Assembly (NCBI GenBank): GCA_012520315.1
Contig: JAAYOM010000025.1
Coordinates: forward strand, 1 to 55,829
Source: Bacillota bacterium
GTDB taxonomy: Bacteria; Bacillota; Limnochordia; Darwinibacteriales; Darwinibacteriaceae
Reading direction: 5' to 3'
DNA length: 55,829 bases
Shown: one piece after another, positions 43,195-51,739 of the stretch
How positions within the stretch are numbered: position 1 is the first letter of the stretch
How the letters are laid out: every line of letters starts with the position of its first letter
Position numbers and translations under genes: made by a program
Notes under the pieces: generated by a model
What the model was told of the DNA's origin: nothing
The model's input: only the letters and a program-made list of their open reading frames with translations
Database searches by the model: none

Positions 43195-43791
43195 CTAAAG
43201 CTTACGCTTCAAATCCCTATGCAGCTGGTCGGGGGAATGGCAAAGGATGGCCTCCATTCCTGCACGCCTTGCACCCTCCACATTGGCCGGACCGTCATCG
43301 ATAAAGAGGCACTCTGCTGCCACAAGCTGGAAGCTTTCGAGCAGAAGGCTGTAGATCCGCGGTTCAGGCTTGAGGACTTGATGCTCATATGAGATCACCA
43401 TGCCGTCGAACACCTTAAACCAGGCATAACGCTCCTTAATATAGGCAAAAGCCTCGGCATGGAAGTTAGAAATTACATAAAGCCCATAACCCCGCTCCTT
43501 AAGGTCAGGCAAAAGCGCCACATTCTCCTCAATGGGCGTCAGCATATTAAACCAGTCTGCAAAGGCCGCCTTAATTTCTTGCTTGAATTGGGGGTGTTGA
43601 TTTGCCAGGCGGATTTCAGCCTCCCTTTGGTCAATCACACCTCGATCGAGCATGAGCCATTCCGGGCTGCCGAAAACGGCCTTTTGCAGAACATCAATCT
43701 GGGGATGCTCGGGGAAAAGTCCCTGCAGATAAGCTTCTGGCTGAAAGTTGATTAAAACTTGTCCTAGGTCGAATACAATATTTTTGATCAT
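43195..43791 (-). CDS. HAD-superfamily hydrolase (YihX-like)
   Basis: A 198-residue phosphatase-like protein. ATG 43791 follows AAGGAAGGAG. Motif I is IVFDLGQVLINF, with the DLG form seen in the YihX-type group; motif II is YVISNF; motif III Lys is in VLKPEPRIY; and motif IV is LFIDDGPANVEGARRAGM. YihX-type enzymes dephosphorylate sugar phosphates such as glucose-1-phosphate. It diverges from the PfkB/AraB genes. Confidence 0.87.
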   Translation of the reverse strand: MIKNIVFDLGQVLINFQPEAYLQGLFPEHPQIDVLQKAVFGSPEWLMLDRGVIDQREAEIRLANQHPQFKQEIKAAFADWFNMLTPIEENVALLPDLKERGYGLYVISNFHAEAFAYIKERYAWFKVFDGMVISYEHQVLKPEPRIYSLLLESFQLVAAECLFIDDGPANVEGARRAGMEAILCHSPDQLHRDLKRKL

Positions 43792-43947
43792 TGCTTCTCC
43801 TTCCTTTCAGGGAGTAACCCTTCTCCTCTTAAGATATCTTTCCTTCTATTTGAAGGAACAACAAGCTCATTCTGGAAATAGTAAGCAGCGTACAAGAACG
43901 AAAAGCCAATGTCAATTTTGTTTTTCTGGAGGGAACTAAGCTAAGAT
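43792..43947. promoter_or_regulatory. Divergent region HAD / pfkB-type kinase
   Basis: A 156-base gap containing a perfect hairpin TTCCTTC-TATTT-GAAGGAA at 43840-43858, which could be an operator or RNA hairpin, and GGAGGG before the kinase gene. No clear promoter seen. Confidence 0.35.
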
Positions 43948-44895
43948 ATGATCGTAACTTTAACCTTGAACCCAGCAGTTGATCGAACAGTTGTTGTAGA
44001 CTCTATGGCCCTTGGGCAGACCAATCGGGTCTTAGATGTACATGTGGCCGCCGGCGGCAAAGGGGTGAATGTGTCCCGGGCCCTGATTGGGTGGAACACA
44101 GCTTCGGCAGCAACGGGCTTTCTGGCCGGCCTGGAAGGAGAGTTTATTGCCAGCGCTTTAAGGGAGAGCAATATTGAACCTAAGTTTGCCCGGCTGGCAG
44201 GCACTTCTGTCACCCGCACTAATACCAAGATCTATGATCGTTCTACGCGGCTCACCACAGAGCTGAATGAGCCTGGCCCTGAAATTGCCAGGAAAGACGA
44301 AGAGGATCTCTGGCAGCTTTTGGATGGGCTGCTTCCTGAGACGAAGATCCTTGTCTGTTCCGGCAGTCTGCCCCAGGGAACTTCTCCGTCCTTCTATCAT
44401 GATTTAGTCCAGAAGTGCAATCGCCTCGGCGTTTTGGTCTGCCTTGACACATCTGGCCCAGCACTGGCCGAGGGAGTGAAGAGCGGCCCCTATTTTATCA
44501 AACCTAATCAGGAAGAACTGGAAAACCTGCTTCAGAGGAAATTCACCAGTGAACTGGAGATTGTAGAAGCCATCAAAGACCTTGCTCAGTTCGGCATCTC
44601 GGTTATAACGGTTTCCTTAGGTGAAAACGGAGCGATTTTTTATAAACAGGGACAACCCATCTTCTGGGCCGGGGCGGCGGCAGAACCGCTGAACAGTACT
44701 ACAGGCTGCGGTGATACACTGGTTGCTGCCATGGTCTTCGCCCTTGCCAAAGAAATGGGGTGGGAAGCAACCGTCCGTTGGGCTGCGGCAGCGGCCACCG
44801 CCACAGCAGAACTTTTTGGGACGGACTTCCCTGAACCAAAGCATATTGAAAACATTATTCCAAGGGTGAACTTGAGGAAAATAGAGTCTGTCTGA
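43948..44895 (+). CDS. PfkB-family sugar kinase, 1-phosphofructokinase type
   Basis: A 315-residue kinase with the FruK/LacC look: MIVTLTLNPAVDRTVVVDSM, VAAGGKGVNVSRAL and the anion-hole/catalytic motif NSTTGCGDTLVAAMV, where CGD replaces the usual AGD. It would phosphorylate a sugar phosphate (fructose-1-P or tagatose-6-P) in the cytosol. It precedes a ribulokinase gene by 33 bases, so the true substrate may be tied to that pathway. No PTS genes lie nearby. Confidence 0.85.
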   Translation: MIVTLTLNPAVDRTVVVDSMALGQTNRVLDVHVAAGGKGVNVSRALIGWNTASAATGFLAGLEGEFIASALRESNIEPKFARLAGTSVTRTNTKIYDRSTRLTTELNEPGPEIARKDEEDLWQLLDGLLPETKILVCSGSLPQGTSPSFYHDLVQKCNRLGVLVCLDTSGPALAEGVKSGPYFIKPNQEELENLLQRKFTSELEIVEAIKDLAQFGISVITVSLGENGAIFYKQGQPIFWAGAAAEPLNSTTGCGDTLVAAMVFALAKEMGWEATVRWAAAAATATAELFGTDFPEPKHIENIIPRVNLRKIESV

Positions 44896-44928
44896 AAATA
44901 GAAATACATCGTACGAGGAGAGATTGCC

Positions 44929-46596
44929 GTGGGTAACCCTCAATACGTTATTGGACTTGACTTTGGCACCGATTCTGTCCGGGCGCTTATTGCGGCGGCC
45001 GATACAGGAGAAGAGCTGGCCACTGAAATCGCCTATTACAAACGCTGGGGTCAGGGTTTGTACTGCGATCCTCTAGTGAACCAGTTTCGCCAGCATCCCC
45101 TCGACTACTTAGAAAGTTTGGAAGCATGCATCACTGGGGCCTTAGCTAAACTCCCCCCAGGTGCTGCCAAGCATGTGGCTGGGATTGGCGTAGGTGCAAC
45201 TGGCTCAACTCCATCTCCGGTGGATCGGGCGGGAAGGCCCCTTGCCCTCTTGGATGAGTTTAAGGCCAATCCCAACGGGATGTTTAATCTCTGGAAGGAT
45301 CACACCGCAGTCCAAGAAGCGGCCGAAATTAATGACTTGGCAAAAAACTGGGGCGGTGTTGATTTTACTAAGTACTCCGGGCGTGTTTACTCCTCCGAGT
45401 GGCTGTGGTCAAAGTGCCTGCACATCTCCAGGGTTGACCGGGCAGTAAGGGAAGCTGCCTATTCTTGGGTTGAACTATGTGACTGGATCCCTGCGGTGCT
45501 GACTGGAACAGAAGACAGCCTGAAAATGAAGCGGAGCCGCTGCGCCGCAGGGCATAAGGCGATGTGGCATGAAGAATGGGGCGGCCTGCCTAGCGAAGAG
45601 TTCCTGGTGAAACTCGATCCCCTTCTGCAGGGGCTCCGCACCAGGCTCTATGAGAAGACCTATACCTCGGATCAGGCTGCCGGGCATTTAACCCCTGCTT
45701 GGGCAGGAAGGCTCGGCCTGACAGCGGGTATCCCTGTTGCGGTAGGGGCCATCGATGCCCATGTGGGAGCGATCGGAGGCGGCATTAGAGAAAAGTCCAT
45801 GATGAAAATCATGGGCACATCTACCTGCGATATTATAGTGGTCAGTAAGGAAGACATGGGAGAAACCTTAGTGGAGGGCATGTGCGGACAAGTAGACAGT
45901 TCCGTGATTCCTGGCCTGATCGGGGTGGAAGCAGGGCAATCTGCCTTTGGCGACATCTACGCCTGGTTCAGGGAGCTTTTACTCTGGCCCCTGGCAGCCC
46001 TCCAAATTGATCTGGGCCTTACAGATGAGCACCTGCAGAGGGCCAAGGAACGCATTTTAGTTAAACTTGCGGAAGAGGCTGAGAAGATCGATCCTGCCGC
46101 AACAACAGTCCTGGCTTTAGATTGGCTCAACGGCCGCAGAACGCCCTTTGCCGATCAGCAGCTGAAGGGGGTTCTCGCAGGTTTGACCCTAGGTTCGGAT
46201 GCCCCGCGGATCTTCAGGGCATTGGTTGAGGCCACAGCCTTTGGGTCTTTGGCAATCGCGGAACAGTTTAAGCAGCAGGGCTTGGAGATTGGGGAAGTAA
46301 TAGCCCAGGGCGGCATTCCCAAAAGAAGCGACTTTGTGATGCAGGTGACGGCCGATGTGATGAACATGCCAATTAAGGTCGTTCAGTCGGATCAAACGGG
46401 AGCACTTGGCGCAGCTATGTGCGCAGCTGCCGCAGCCGATTTGCATCAAGATTTGATAGAGACGCAAAGCAAGATGGGAAGCGGCTATTCCCATGAGTAT
46501 GTGCCGAATCCTGACAGGGCTAGGTTTTATCAGGAACTCTACCAAAAGTATCTGGATATGGGTGAACGGCTGGCACCCCTGCTTCGTTCCCTGTAG
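44929..46596 (+). CDS. araB: Ribulokinase
   Basis: A 555-residue FGGY-family kinase from GTG 44929. Features: VIGLDFGTDSVRALIAAADT, GIGVGATGSTPSPVDRAGRP, KDHTAVQEA, GAIDAHVGAIGGGI, then MGTSTCDIIVV and VIAQGGIPKRSDFVMQV. Length and these motifs match AraB, which phosphorylates L-ribulose. AraA and AraD are not present in the window; the kinase may serve a related pentose or be fed by enzymes encoded elsewhere. A terminator follows. Confidence 0.92.
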   Translation: MGNPQYVIGLDFGTDSVRALIAAADTGEELATEIAYYKRWGQGLYCDPLVNQFRQHPLDYLESLEACITGALAKLPPGAAKHVAGIGVGATGSTPSPVDRAGRPLALLDEFKANPNGMFNLWKDHTAVQEAAEINDLAKNWGGVDFTKYSGRVYSSEWLWSKCLHISRVDRAVREAAYSWVELCDWIPAVLTGTEDSLKMKRSRCAAGHKAMWHEEWGGLPSEEFLVKLDPLLQGLRTRLYEKTYTSDQAAGHLTPAWAGRLGLTAGIPVAVGAIDAHVGAIGGGIREKSMMKIMGTSTCDIIVVSKEDMGETLVEGMCGQVDSSVIPGLIGVEAGQSAFGDIYAWFRELLLWPLAALQIDLGLTDEHLQRAKERILVKLAEEAEKIDPAATTVLALDWLNGRRTPFADQQLKGVLAGLTLGSDAPRIFRALVEATAFGSLAIAEQFKQQGLEIGEVIAQGGIPKRSDFVMQVTADVMNMPIKVVQSDQTGALGAAMCAAAAADLHQDLIETQSKMGSGYSHEYVPNPDRARFYQELYQKYLDMGERLAPLLRSL

Positions 46597-46614
46597 CAGT
46601 GCGGCAAAAACTTC

Positions 46615-46650
46615 AGAGAACCATCAAACAGCAGGTGGTTCTCTTTTTCG
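46615..46650 (+). terminator. Rho-independent terminator after araB
   Basis: AGAGAACCA pairs with TGGTTCTCT, followed by TTTTTC. Confidence 0.85.
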
Positions 46651-46747
46651 TATTAGCGGTTGTGGGCCGTAGTATAGTATTTCCCGATAAGTGCAAGCGG
46701 TGTATAGGAAAACAATATTGGTCTAGCCCTGCAGCTTCCTGTAAAAT

Positions 46748-46788
46748 GAGTTAGTGAAAAGTATATCATACTATACTAGTATTAACTC
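46748..46788 (+). promoter_or_regulatory. Nested dyad elements upstream of the double-cubane reductase gene
   Basis: GAGTTA (46748-46753) and TAACTC (46783-46788) enclose AGTAT-ATC-ATACT and the palindrome ATACTAGTAT. A weak TTAGTG and TATACT promoter pair overlaps. The arrangement, 17 bases before the start codon, looks like an operator or regulatory hairpin. Confidence 0.45.
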
Positions 46789-46804
46789 ACGGGGAGGAAT
46801 ACGC

Positions 46805-47959
46805 ATGGGAAAGAACCAGCTGCCAAAGGATTTTGAGAATTTTGCCGATGCGAGAAAAGAAGGCTTTCTAAAGATTAAGAACTTAAAAGATCAGGGCGTT
46901 AAAGTGGTAGGCACCTTTTGTACCTATACACCTGTAGAAGTGATCATGGCTTCCGGAGCGGTCAGTGTTGGCATCTGCTCCTTTAGCGACGAAACCATTC
47001 CGGATGCGGAGAGAGTCTTGCCCAGAAATCTCTGTCCCTTAATCAAATCCAGCTATGGGTTTGCCCTGACAGAGAAATGCCCCTATATGTACTTTTCCGA
47101 TTTGCTGGTAGGAGAAACTACCTGCGATGGAAAGAAGAAAATGTATGAGCTCTTAGGTGAATTAAAGGATATGCATGTGATGCAGCTTCCCCAGACCCAG
47201 ACCGACGAAATATCCAAAGAGATGTGGTACAGGGAAGTGCTCGCCCTCAAGGCAAGGGTGGAAGCAGACTTTGGCGTAGAGATTACGGACGAAGACATTA
47301 GGGCGGCCATCAGGCTGAAGAATGAAGAACGCAAGCTGCTGAAAGAACTCTACGAGCTCAGCAAAGCCTGTCCTCCGCCCATTAGCGGAGCGGAGCAGTT
47401 AAAGGTGCTCTATGGTTCCCAGTTTAAGTTTGACTATGAAGCGAAATTGCAGGAGCTGCGGGAGATAATCGATAAGATCAGGCAAGACTACGCAAAAGGC
47501 GAACGCCCCGTGCCCGAATCCGCGAAAAGGATCCTGATTACAGGCTGTCCTTTGGCGGGCGCAACGGAAAAGGTGGTAACCGCCATTGAGGAATCTGGTG
47601 GAGTTGTCGTTGGCTATGAGAACTGCATTGGGGCCAAGACGGTGGACAAGCTGGTTGACGAGAATGAGGAACCTTATAAAGCGCTCGCGGATCGTTATCT
47701 GCAAATCGGCTGTTCCGTCATGACACCTGATCATAACCGTTTCGAGCTTTTGGAGAGGCTGATTGACGAGTTCAAGGTTGACGGCGTGGTAGAAATGACC
47801 CTGCAGGCCTGTCACACCTATGCTGTGGAAACAGAGTCTCTCCGCCGGGTTGTGCAGGGCAAGGGCATACCCTTTATCAGTGTGGAAACTGACTATTCGG
47901 CAGCTGATACTGCTCAGCTCAAGAACAGATTGGCTGCCTTTCTTGAGATGATGGCATGA
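46805..47959 (+). CDS. yjiM: Double-cubane-cluster anaerobic reductase (YjiM / HgdB-like)
   Basis: A 384-residue member of the 2-hydroxyacyl-CoA dehydratase-like family. ATG 46805 follows GGGGAGG. Cys residues that could ligate the cluster are in GTFCTYTP, RNLCPLI, EKCPYMY, GETTCDG, ITGCPLAG, YENCIGAK and LQACHTY. It belongs to the single-subunit YjiM type rather than a two-subunit dehydratase, so it probably performs a low-potential reduction of a small molecule. The next gene, four bases overlapping, encodes its ATP-driven activase. Confidence 0.9.
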   Translation: MGKNQLPKDFENFADARKEGFLKIKNLKDQGVKVVGTFCTYTPVEVIMASGAVSVGICSFSDETIPDAERVLPRNLCPLIKSSYGFALTEKCPYMYFSDLLVGETTCDGKKKMYELLGELKDMHVMQLPQTQTDEISKEMWYREVLALKARVEADFGVEITDEDIRAAIRLKNEERKLLKELYELSKACPPPISGAEQLKVLYGSQFKFDYEAKLQELREIIDKIRQDYAKGERPVPESAKRILITGCPLAGATEKVVTAIEESGGVVVGYENCIGAKTVDKLVDENEEPYKALADRYLQIGCSVMTPDHNRFELLERLIDEFKVDGVVEMTLQACHTYAVETESLRRVVQGKGIPFISVETDYSAADTAQLKNRLAAFLEMMA

Positions 47960-48741
47960 TGAAAAAAAGCTTTATCGGTATTGACTCAGGCTCCACAATG
48001 TGCAAGGCTGTCCTTTTTCAGGACAGCCGGCCTGTGGATGTCCTGATCTCGAAAACGGGCTGGAATCCCAAGGTTTCAGCGAGGCAGAATGCTGACCTGC
48101 TGCTGGAAAGAAACCGCCTTGCTCCTGAAGACGTAGTCTTTGCCGCCACAGGCTACGGCCGCGAGTCCCTTGACTTTACGGAACATGTCTTTACTGAGAT
48201 CATCTGCCATGCCTTTGGCGGGATGCATCTTGTCCCCAAAGTTCAGGGGGTAATTGACATCGGCGGGCAGGACAGCAAGGTGATTAGAATCAGCAACGGG
48301 AAAGTTGTGGATTTTCTGATGAATGACAAGTGCGCTGCCGGTACCGGGCGCTTCTTGAGCATGGCCTGCGAAAGCTTAGGAATCGAGCTTGCGAACATCG
48401 ATGGGTTTGTGAACCTGGAGGAGTTTACTCCAATCAACAGCATGTGTGCGGTTTTTGCTGAGTCGGAAATTATCGGGCTCCTGTCTACGGGCACTGACCG
48501 CTCGAAAATCATGGCAGGTGTGCTCCAGTCTATAGCCCAAAGAATAAGGCAGATGATAGAGAGGCTGGGGTTTAGCCCAGGAGCCCCTCTGCTGATGACA
48601 GGGGGACTGTCACGTTCTAAGGCGCTGCTGGAGGCAATTGCCAAGGCTGCGGGCCTGGAGATCATTACCCATGCATATGCGCCTTACGCTGGAGCGCTTG
48701 GAGCCTGCATTTGTGCCCAACAGCGTGTTGCTGCCGGCTAG
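47956..48741 (+). CDS. yjiL: ATP-dependent activase of the double-cubane reductase (YjiL/HgdC-like)
   Basis: A 261-residue ASKHA-fold ATPase: FIGIDSGSTMCKAVLF, ATGYGRESLDF, GVIDIGGQDSKVIRI, the [4Fe-4S] Cys in MNDKCAAGTGRFL, and a second Cys in NSMCAVFAESEIIGL. The dimer binds one cluster between subunits and injects an electron into its partner on ATP hydrolysis. It overlaps yjiM, and is followed by the second desulfurase-DUF3343 pair. Confidence 0.93.
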   Translation: MMKKSFIGIDSGSTMCKAVLFQDSRPVDVLISKTGWNPKVSARQNADLLLERNRLAPEDVVFAATGYGRESLDFTEHVFTEIICHAFGGMHLVPKVQGVIDIGGQDSKVIRISNGKVVDFLMNDKCAAGTGRFLSMACESLGIELANIDGFVNLEEFTPINSMCAVFAESEIIGLLSTGTDRSKIMAGVLQSIAQRIRQMIERLGFSPGAPLLMTGGLSRSKALLEAIAKAAGLEIITHAYAPYAGALGACICAQQRVAAG

Positions 48742-48761
48742 TGAGTTGGGAGGTGCCTGGT

Positions 48762-49883
48762 TTGATTTACTTTGACAATGGTGCAACAACTTTGCTCAAG
48801 CCGCCGGAGGTGGCGGAAGCGGTTCAGTACGCGATAGAGAATTTCGGCAATGCCGGCCGTTCCTTTTATGATGCGGTGATGCTGGCGAACCGGGAAATCT
48901 ATCGAACCCGAATCGAGCTAGCCAGGCTGGCGGGCTTGGACGATCCTCTCCAGGTGGCCTTCACTTCATCGGCAACAGAGAGCCTAAATCTTGTCATCTC
49001 TGGCCTGATCGGCCCAGAGGATGCAGTGATAACTACACTTGCTGAACATAACTCTGTCCTTCGCCCCCTGTATTTGACAGGCTGCGATCTAGAATTTTTA
49101 GATTGCGATGAAAATGGAAGAATAATGGTGGAATCCTTCGAAAGCAAACTGAAAGACAACACCAAGTTTTTGGTTTGCACCCATGGATCCAATGTTACGG
49201 GGAACATTACTGACGTAGAAAGTCTCTATCAAAAATGCAGCGCCCACGGCATCACGATGATTCTGGATGGGTCGCAAACCTTCGGGGCAATTCCGGTAAA
49301 CATGTCCATGGCAGACATCATCTGTTTTACCGGCCACAAGGCCTTGTACGGCCCGCAGGGAACAGGTGGAGTGCTGGCAGTGGGTTCCTATGACTTTTCC
49401 ATTGTAAAAACCGGCGGGGCCGGAACAAACAGCTTTGATAGGTTTCAATCCACCGATTTGCCTGATATCTTTGAAACTGGAACACTGAACAGCCACGGCC
49501 TCTACGGACTGCAAAAGGGTGTGCAGTTTGTGAACTCCCTCGGCGTTGAAACTATTCACGCCAAGGAAAGGAAGCTCCATGACATGTTTTACGAGGAAGT
49601 CTGCAAAATGGACAGGGTGAGAATTTACGGCGATTTCTCCACTTCAGACAGACTGCCTATCGTTTCTCTCAATCTAGAGGGCATGGCAGCATCTGAACTC
49701 GCTCGCCGGCTGTGGGAGGAAAACCGCATCGCGACCCGCGCGGGGAGCCATTGTGCCCCACTTCTCCATCAGCACCTCAATACGGTTAAGGGGGGTATGG
49801 TCAGGTTTTCTTTTTCCTACTTTAACACAGAGGAAGAGATAGCACAGGGTATAGAAGCTTTACATGCCATTGCAGGCGGTTAG
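48762..49883 (+). CDS. Class-V aminotransferase / cysteine desulfurase (EF2568-type), copy 2
   Basis: A 373-residue PLP enzyme from TTG 48762 behind TGGGAGG. LIYFDNGATTLLKPPEV at the start, Lys in CFTGHKALYGPQG and catalytic Cys331 in RAGSHCAPLLH. It is clearly a paralogue of the copy at 19139-20293 (same length, same motifs). Position right after the activase and before DUF3343 suggests it provides sulfur for, or a modification to, the double-cubane system. Confidence 0.9.
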   Translation: MIYFDNGATTLLKPPEVAEAVQYAIENFGNAGRSFYDAVMLANREIYRTRIELARLAGLDDPLQVAFTSSATESLNLVISGLIGPEDAVITTLAEHNSVLRPLYLTGCDLEFLDCDENGRIMVESFESKLKDNTKFLVCTHGSNVTGNITDVESLYQKCSAHGITMILDGSQTFGAIPVNMSMADIICFTGHKALYGPQGTGGVLAVGSYDFSIVKTGGAGTNSFDRFQSTDLPDIFETGTLNSHGLYGLQKGVQFVNSLGVETIHAKERKLHDMFYEEVCKMDRVRIYGDFSTSDRLPIVSLNLEGMAASELARRLWEENRIATRAGSHCAPLLHQHLNTVKGGMVRFSFSYFNTEEEIAQGIEALHAIAGG

Positions 49884-49898
49884 AATAAGGGGGCAGAA

Positions 49899-50171
49899 AT
49901 GGAATACATCTTGGCATTTGAAAACACCAACTTGGTCATGAAAGCAGAAAGGGTTCTCTTTGAAGCAGATTTGCATATAAAAGCGGTGCCCCTGCCTGAT
50001 CAGATCTCAACAGGCTGCGGCATCTGTCTGCAGATTTCACCAGTTGAAATTGGGCGGGCGCTGAAGATTTTGGCAAATAATCATATCACAGAAGTCGGCA
50101 TCTACCTAAGACAGGAATCTAATGGTGAAATAGTGTACAGCAAGGTCGAGGATTCAGCTGATTTTCTTTAA
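49899..50171 (+). CDS. DUF3343 protein, copy 2
   Basis: A 90-residue protein starting at ATG 49899. PLPDQISTGCGICLQIS holds Cys40 and Cys43, Cys40 aligning with the single conserved Cys of copy 1 (SAECGLVWL). A C-terminal extension IYLRQESNGEIVYSKVED is present. It ends the double-cubane gene group. Function unknown; sulfur carrier inferred from pairing with the desulfurase. Confidence 0.8.
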   Translation: MEYILAFENTNLVMKAERVLFEADLHIKAVPLPDQISTGCGICLQISPVEIGRALKILANNHITEVGIYLRQESNGEIVYSKVEDSADFL

Positions 50172-50209
50172 CTTACGCCCATGCTCCAAACGGAGGCGAC
50201 ACGAAAAGT

Positions 50210-50238
50210 TTGCCTTTTCTGCCTGACTGTGCTATGAT
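50210..50238 (+). promoter_or_regulatory. Promoter of the c-di-AMP riboswitch transcript
   Basis: TTGCCT (50210-50215), 17-base spacer, TATGAT (50233-50238). Confidence 0.8.
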
Positions 50239-50249
50239 AGTGTTAGATA

Positions 50250-50360
50250 ATCTCCGAATATTCCAGTAGTGGGGGACCCAGGTAATGGGGTGAATCTTGT
50301 AGCACAAGAGGGGCGACTTGGGCGTCCTAACCCGGCAGCTAACCCCATAGGAGTACACCA
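50250..50360 (+). ncRNA. ydaO/yuaA-type c-di-AMP riboswitch
   Basis: The conserved blocks of the ydaO class appear in order: GGGGGACCCAGGTAAT, GGGGTGAATC, GGGGCGACTTGGGCGTCC and AACCCGGCAGCTAACCCCAT. A terminator-like hairpin and a T-run follow, and the regulated gene is a CPA2 cation/proton antiporter, a typical target. High c-di-AMP would lower expression. Confidence 0.93.
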
Positions 50361-50369
50361 AGAGCGTAG

Positions 50370-50417
50370 TGTCGTTTTGATCGAAAGAACAAGACGCCTG
50401 GCGCTTTTTTTGTTGCC
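50370..50417 (+). terminator. Terminator of the c-di-AMP riboswitch expression platform
   Basis: AGCG and GTC in 50371-50381 can pair with GAC and CGCT in 50393-50405 in an interrupted stem, followed by seven T. Confidence 0.6.
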
Positions 50418-50437
50418 AACCTGGGGTCAGAACGGCC

Positions 50438-50479
50438 AGTCTGAAGACAGGGACAGGCAAATGAGTCACACTTCAGACT
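50438..50479 (+). repeat. Inverted repeat between riboswitch and antiporter gene
   Basis: AGTCTGAAG (50438-50446) and CTTCAGACT (50471-50479) form a nine-base stem with a 24-base loop just ahead of the ribosome site; it may be a second regulatory hairpin. Confidence 0.5.
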
Positions 50480-50502
50480 AATAAAGGTGGGAGGTAGTAA
50501 AT

Positions 50503-51696
50503 TTGGACGTTCTGTTGAAAATTGGAATTGTTCTAGTTGTAGGGCTGGTGGGGGGGAAAGTTGCTCGCATCTTTAAGCTGCCCAACGTTTCGGGTTACTT
50601 GGTAGCAGGTCTTTTTCTCGGACCGTCATTTTTCAAGTATATTAGCGCAGCAGATATTGATTCTCTGTCCGTAATCAGTGAAGTTGCGCTGGCCATTATC
50701 GCCTTCAGCATTGGAAGTGAGTTTGTTTTCAAGGACATGCTGAAGCTTGGTAAGTCTATCGTAATTATTGCCTTGCTGGAAGTGATAGGGGCAGTTGCAG
50801 TCGTGTTCAGCCTGATGTACTTTGTCTTTGGCCAGCCCTTTGCTTTTAGCATCGTGATCGCCTCTATGTCTGCGGCAACAGCTCCTGCGGCGACACTCAT
50901 GGTGATGAGGCAGTACCGGGCGGATGGGCCGCTGACGCGAACTGTCTTGCCAGTAGTAGCCCTGGACGATGTTTTTGGTATCATGGCTTTCGGTATCGCC
51001 CTGTCCCTGGCCAGAATCTCTGTGGGCGGATCCGACAGTACGCTGCTGCAGATGCTGGTTCAGCCGCTAGTGGAAATCGTCGGTTCCCTCGGTTTAGGTC
51101 TAGTGCTAGGTTTTATCCTGGCTTGGGTTGCGAAAAAGGCTGAAGACCGCGATGAGATGCAGGGTATTTCCCTTGCTGCGATTGCAGTTGCAACCGGCCT
51201 GTCTACTTGGCTGGGCCTGTCACCCCTTTTGACCAATATTGTAATGGGCACAGTGGTAGTGAATGTGATGCGTCATTCGACCAGGGTTTTTACTTCTGTC
51301 AATGACTTTGCTTCCCCAGTCTATGTGCTCTTCTTTACCTTGGCAGGTGCCAGTTTGGATCTGCGGATCCTGATGTCAGTAGGCTTAATGGGACTAGCTT
51401 ATATTGTTGCCCGGGCCGTGGGTAAGGGTGTAGGGGCTTATGCAGGGGCACGATATGTGAAGGCACCTGAGAGTGTACAGAAGTACCTTGGTTTGGCGCT
51501 TTTGCCCCAAGGCGGCATTTCTATTGGACTTTCAGTCTTAGTGAGGCAGTTTTTGCCGCAGTATGCAGTGCCAATAACGACTATTATTATGTTCAGCGTG
51601 TTGGTGTACGAAGTCTCAGGCCCGATTTTTGCCAAGATCGCCATCTCTAAGGCGGGGGAAATCGGGGGGATGGATGCTGGGCGGGAAGGCGCCTAG
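50503..51696 (+). CDS. CPA2 family cation:proton antiporter (Kef/NapA-like)
   Basis: A 397-residue membrane protein with about 12 helices from TTG 50503 behind GGGAGG. It starts with a first helix followed by KLPNVSGYLVAGLFLGPS, has SEVALAIIAFSIGSEF, the VVALDDVFGIMAFG segment carrying the paired acidic residues of the ion site, and LALLPQGGISIGLS. It lacks a C-terminal TrkA-N domain. Na+ or K+ is exchanged for H+; the c-di-AMP riboswitch suggests K+/osmotic function. A P-II-like gene follows. Confidence 0.9.
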   Translation: MDVLLKIGIVLVVGLVGGKVARIFKLPNVSGYLVAGLFLGPSFFKYISAADIDSLSVISEVALAIIAFSIGSEFVFKDMLKLGKSIVIIALLEVIGAVAVVFSLMYFVFGQPFAFSIVIASMSAATAPAATLMVMRQYRADGPLTRTVLPVVALDDVFGIMAFGIALSLARISVGGSDSTLLQMLVQPLVEIVGSLGLGLVLGFILAWVAKKAEDRDEMQGISLAAIAVATGLSTWLGLSPLLTNIVMGTVVVNVMRHSTRVFTSVNDFASPVYVLFFTLAGASLDLRILMSVGLMGLAYIVARAVGKGVGAYAGARYVKAPESVQKYLGLALLPQGGISIGLSVLVRQFLPQYAVPITTIIMFSVLVYEVSGPIFAKIAISKAGEIGGMDAGREGA

Positions 51697-51739
51697 GCCG
51701 AGTTGGGATCATAGACTTTGAGAGAAAGAAGGTATCCAT

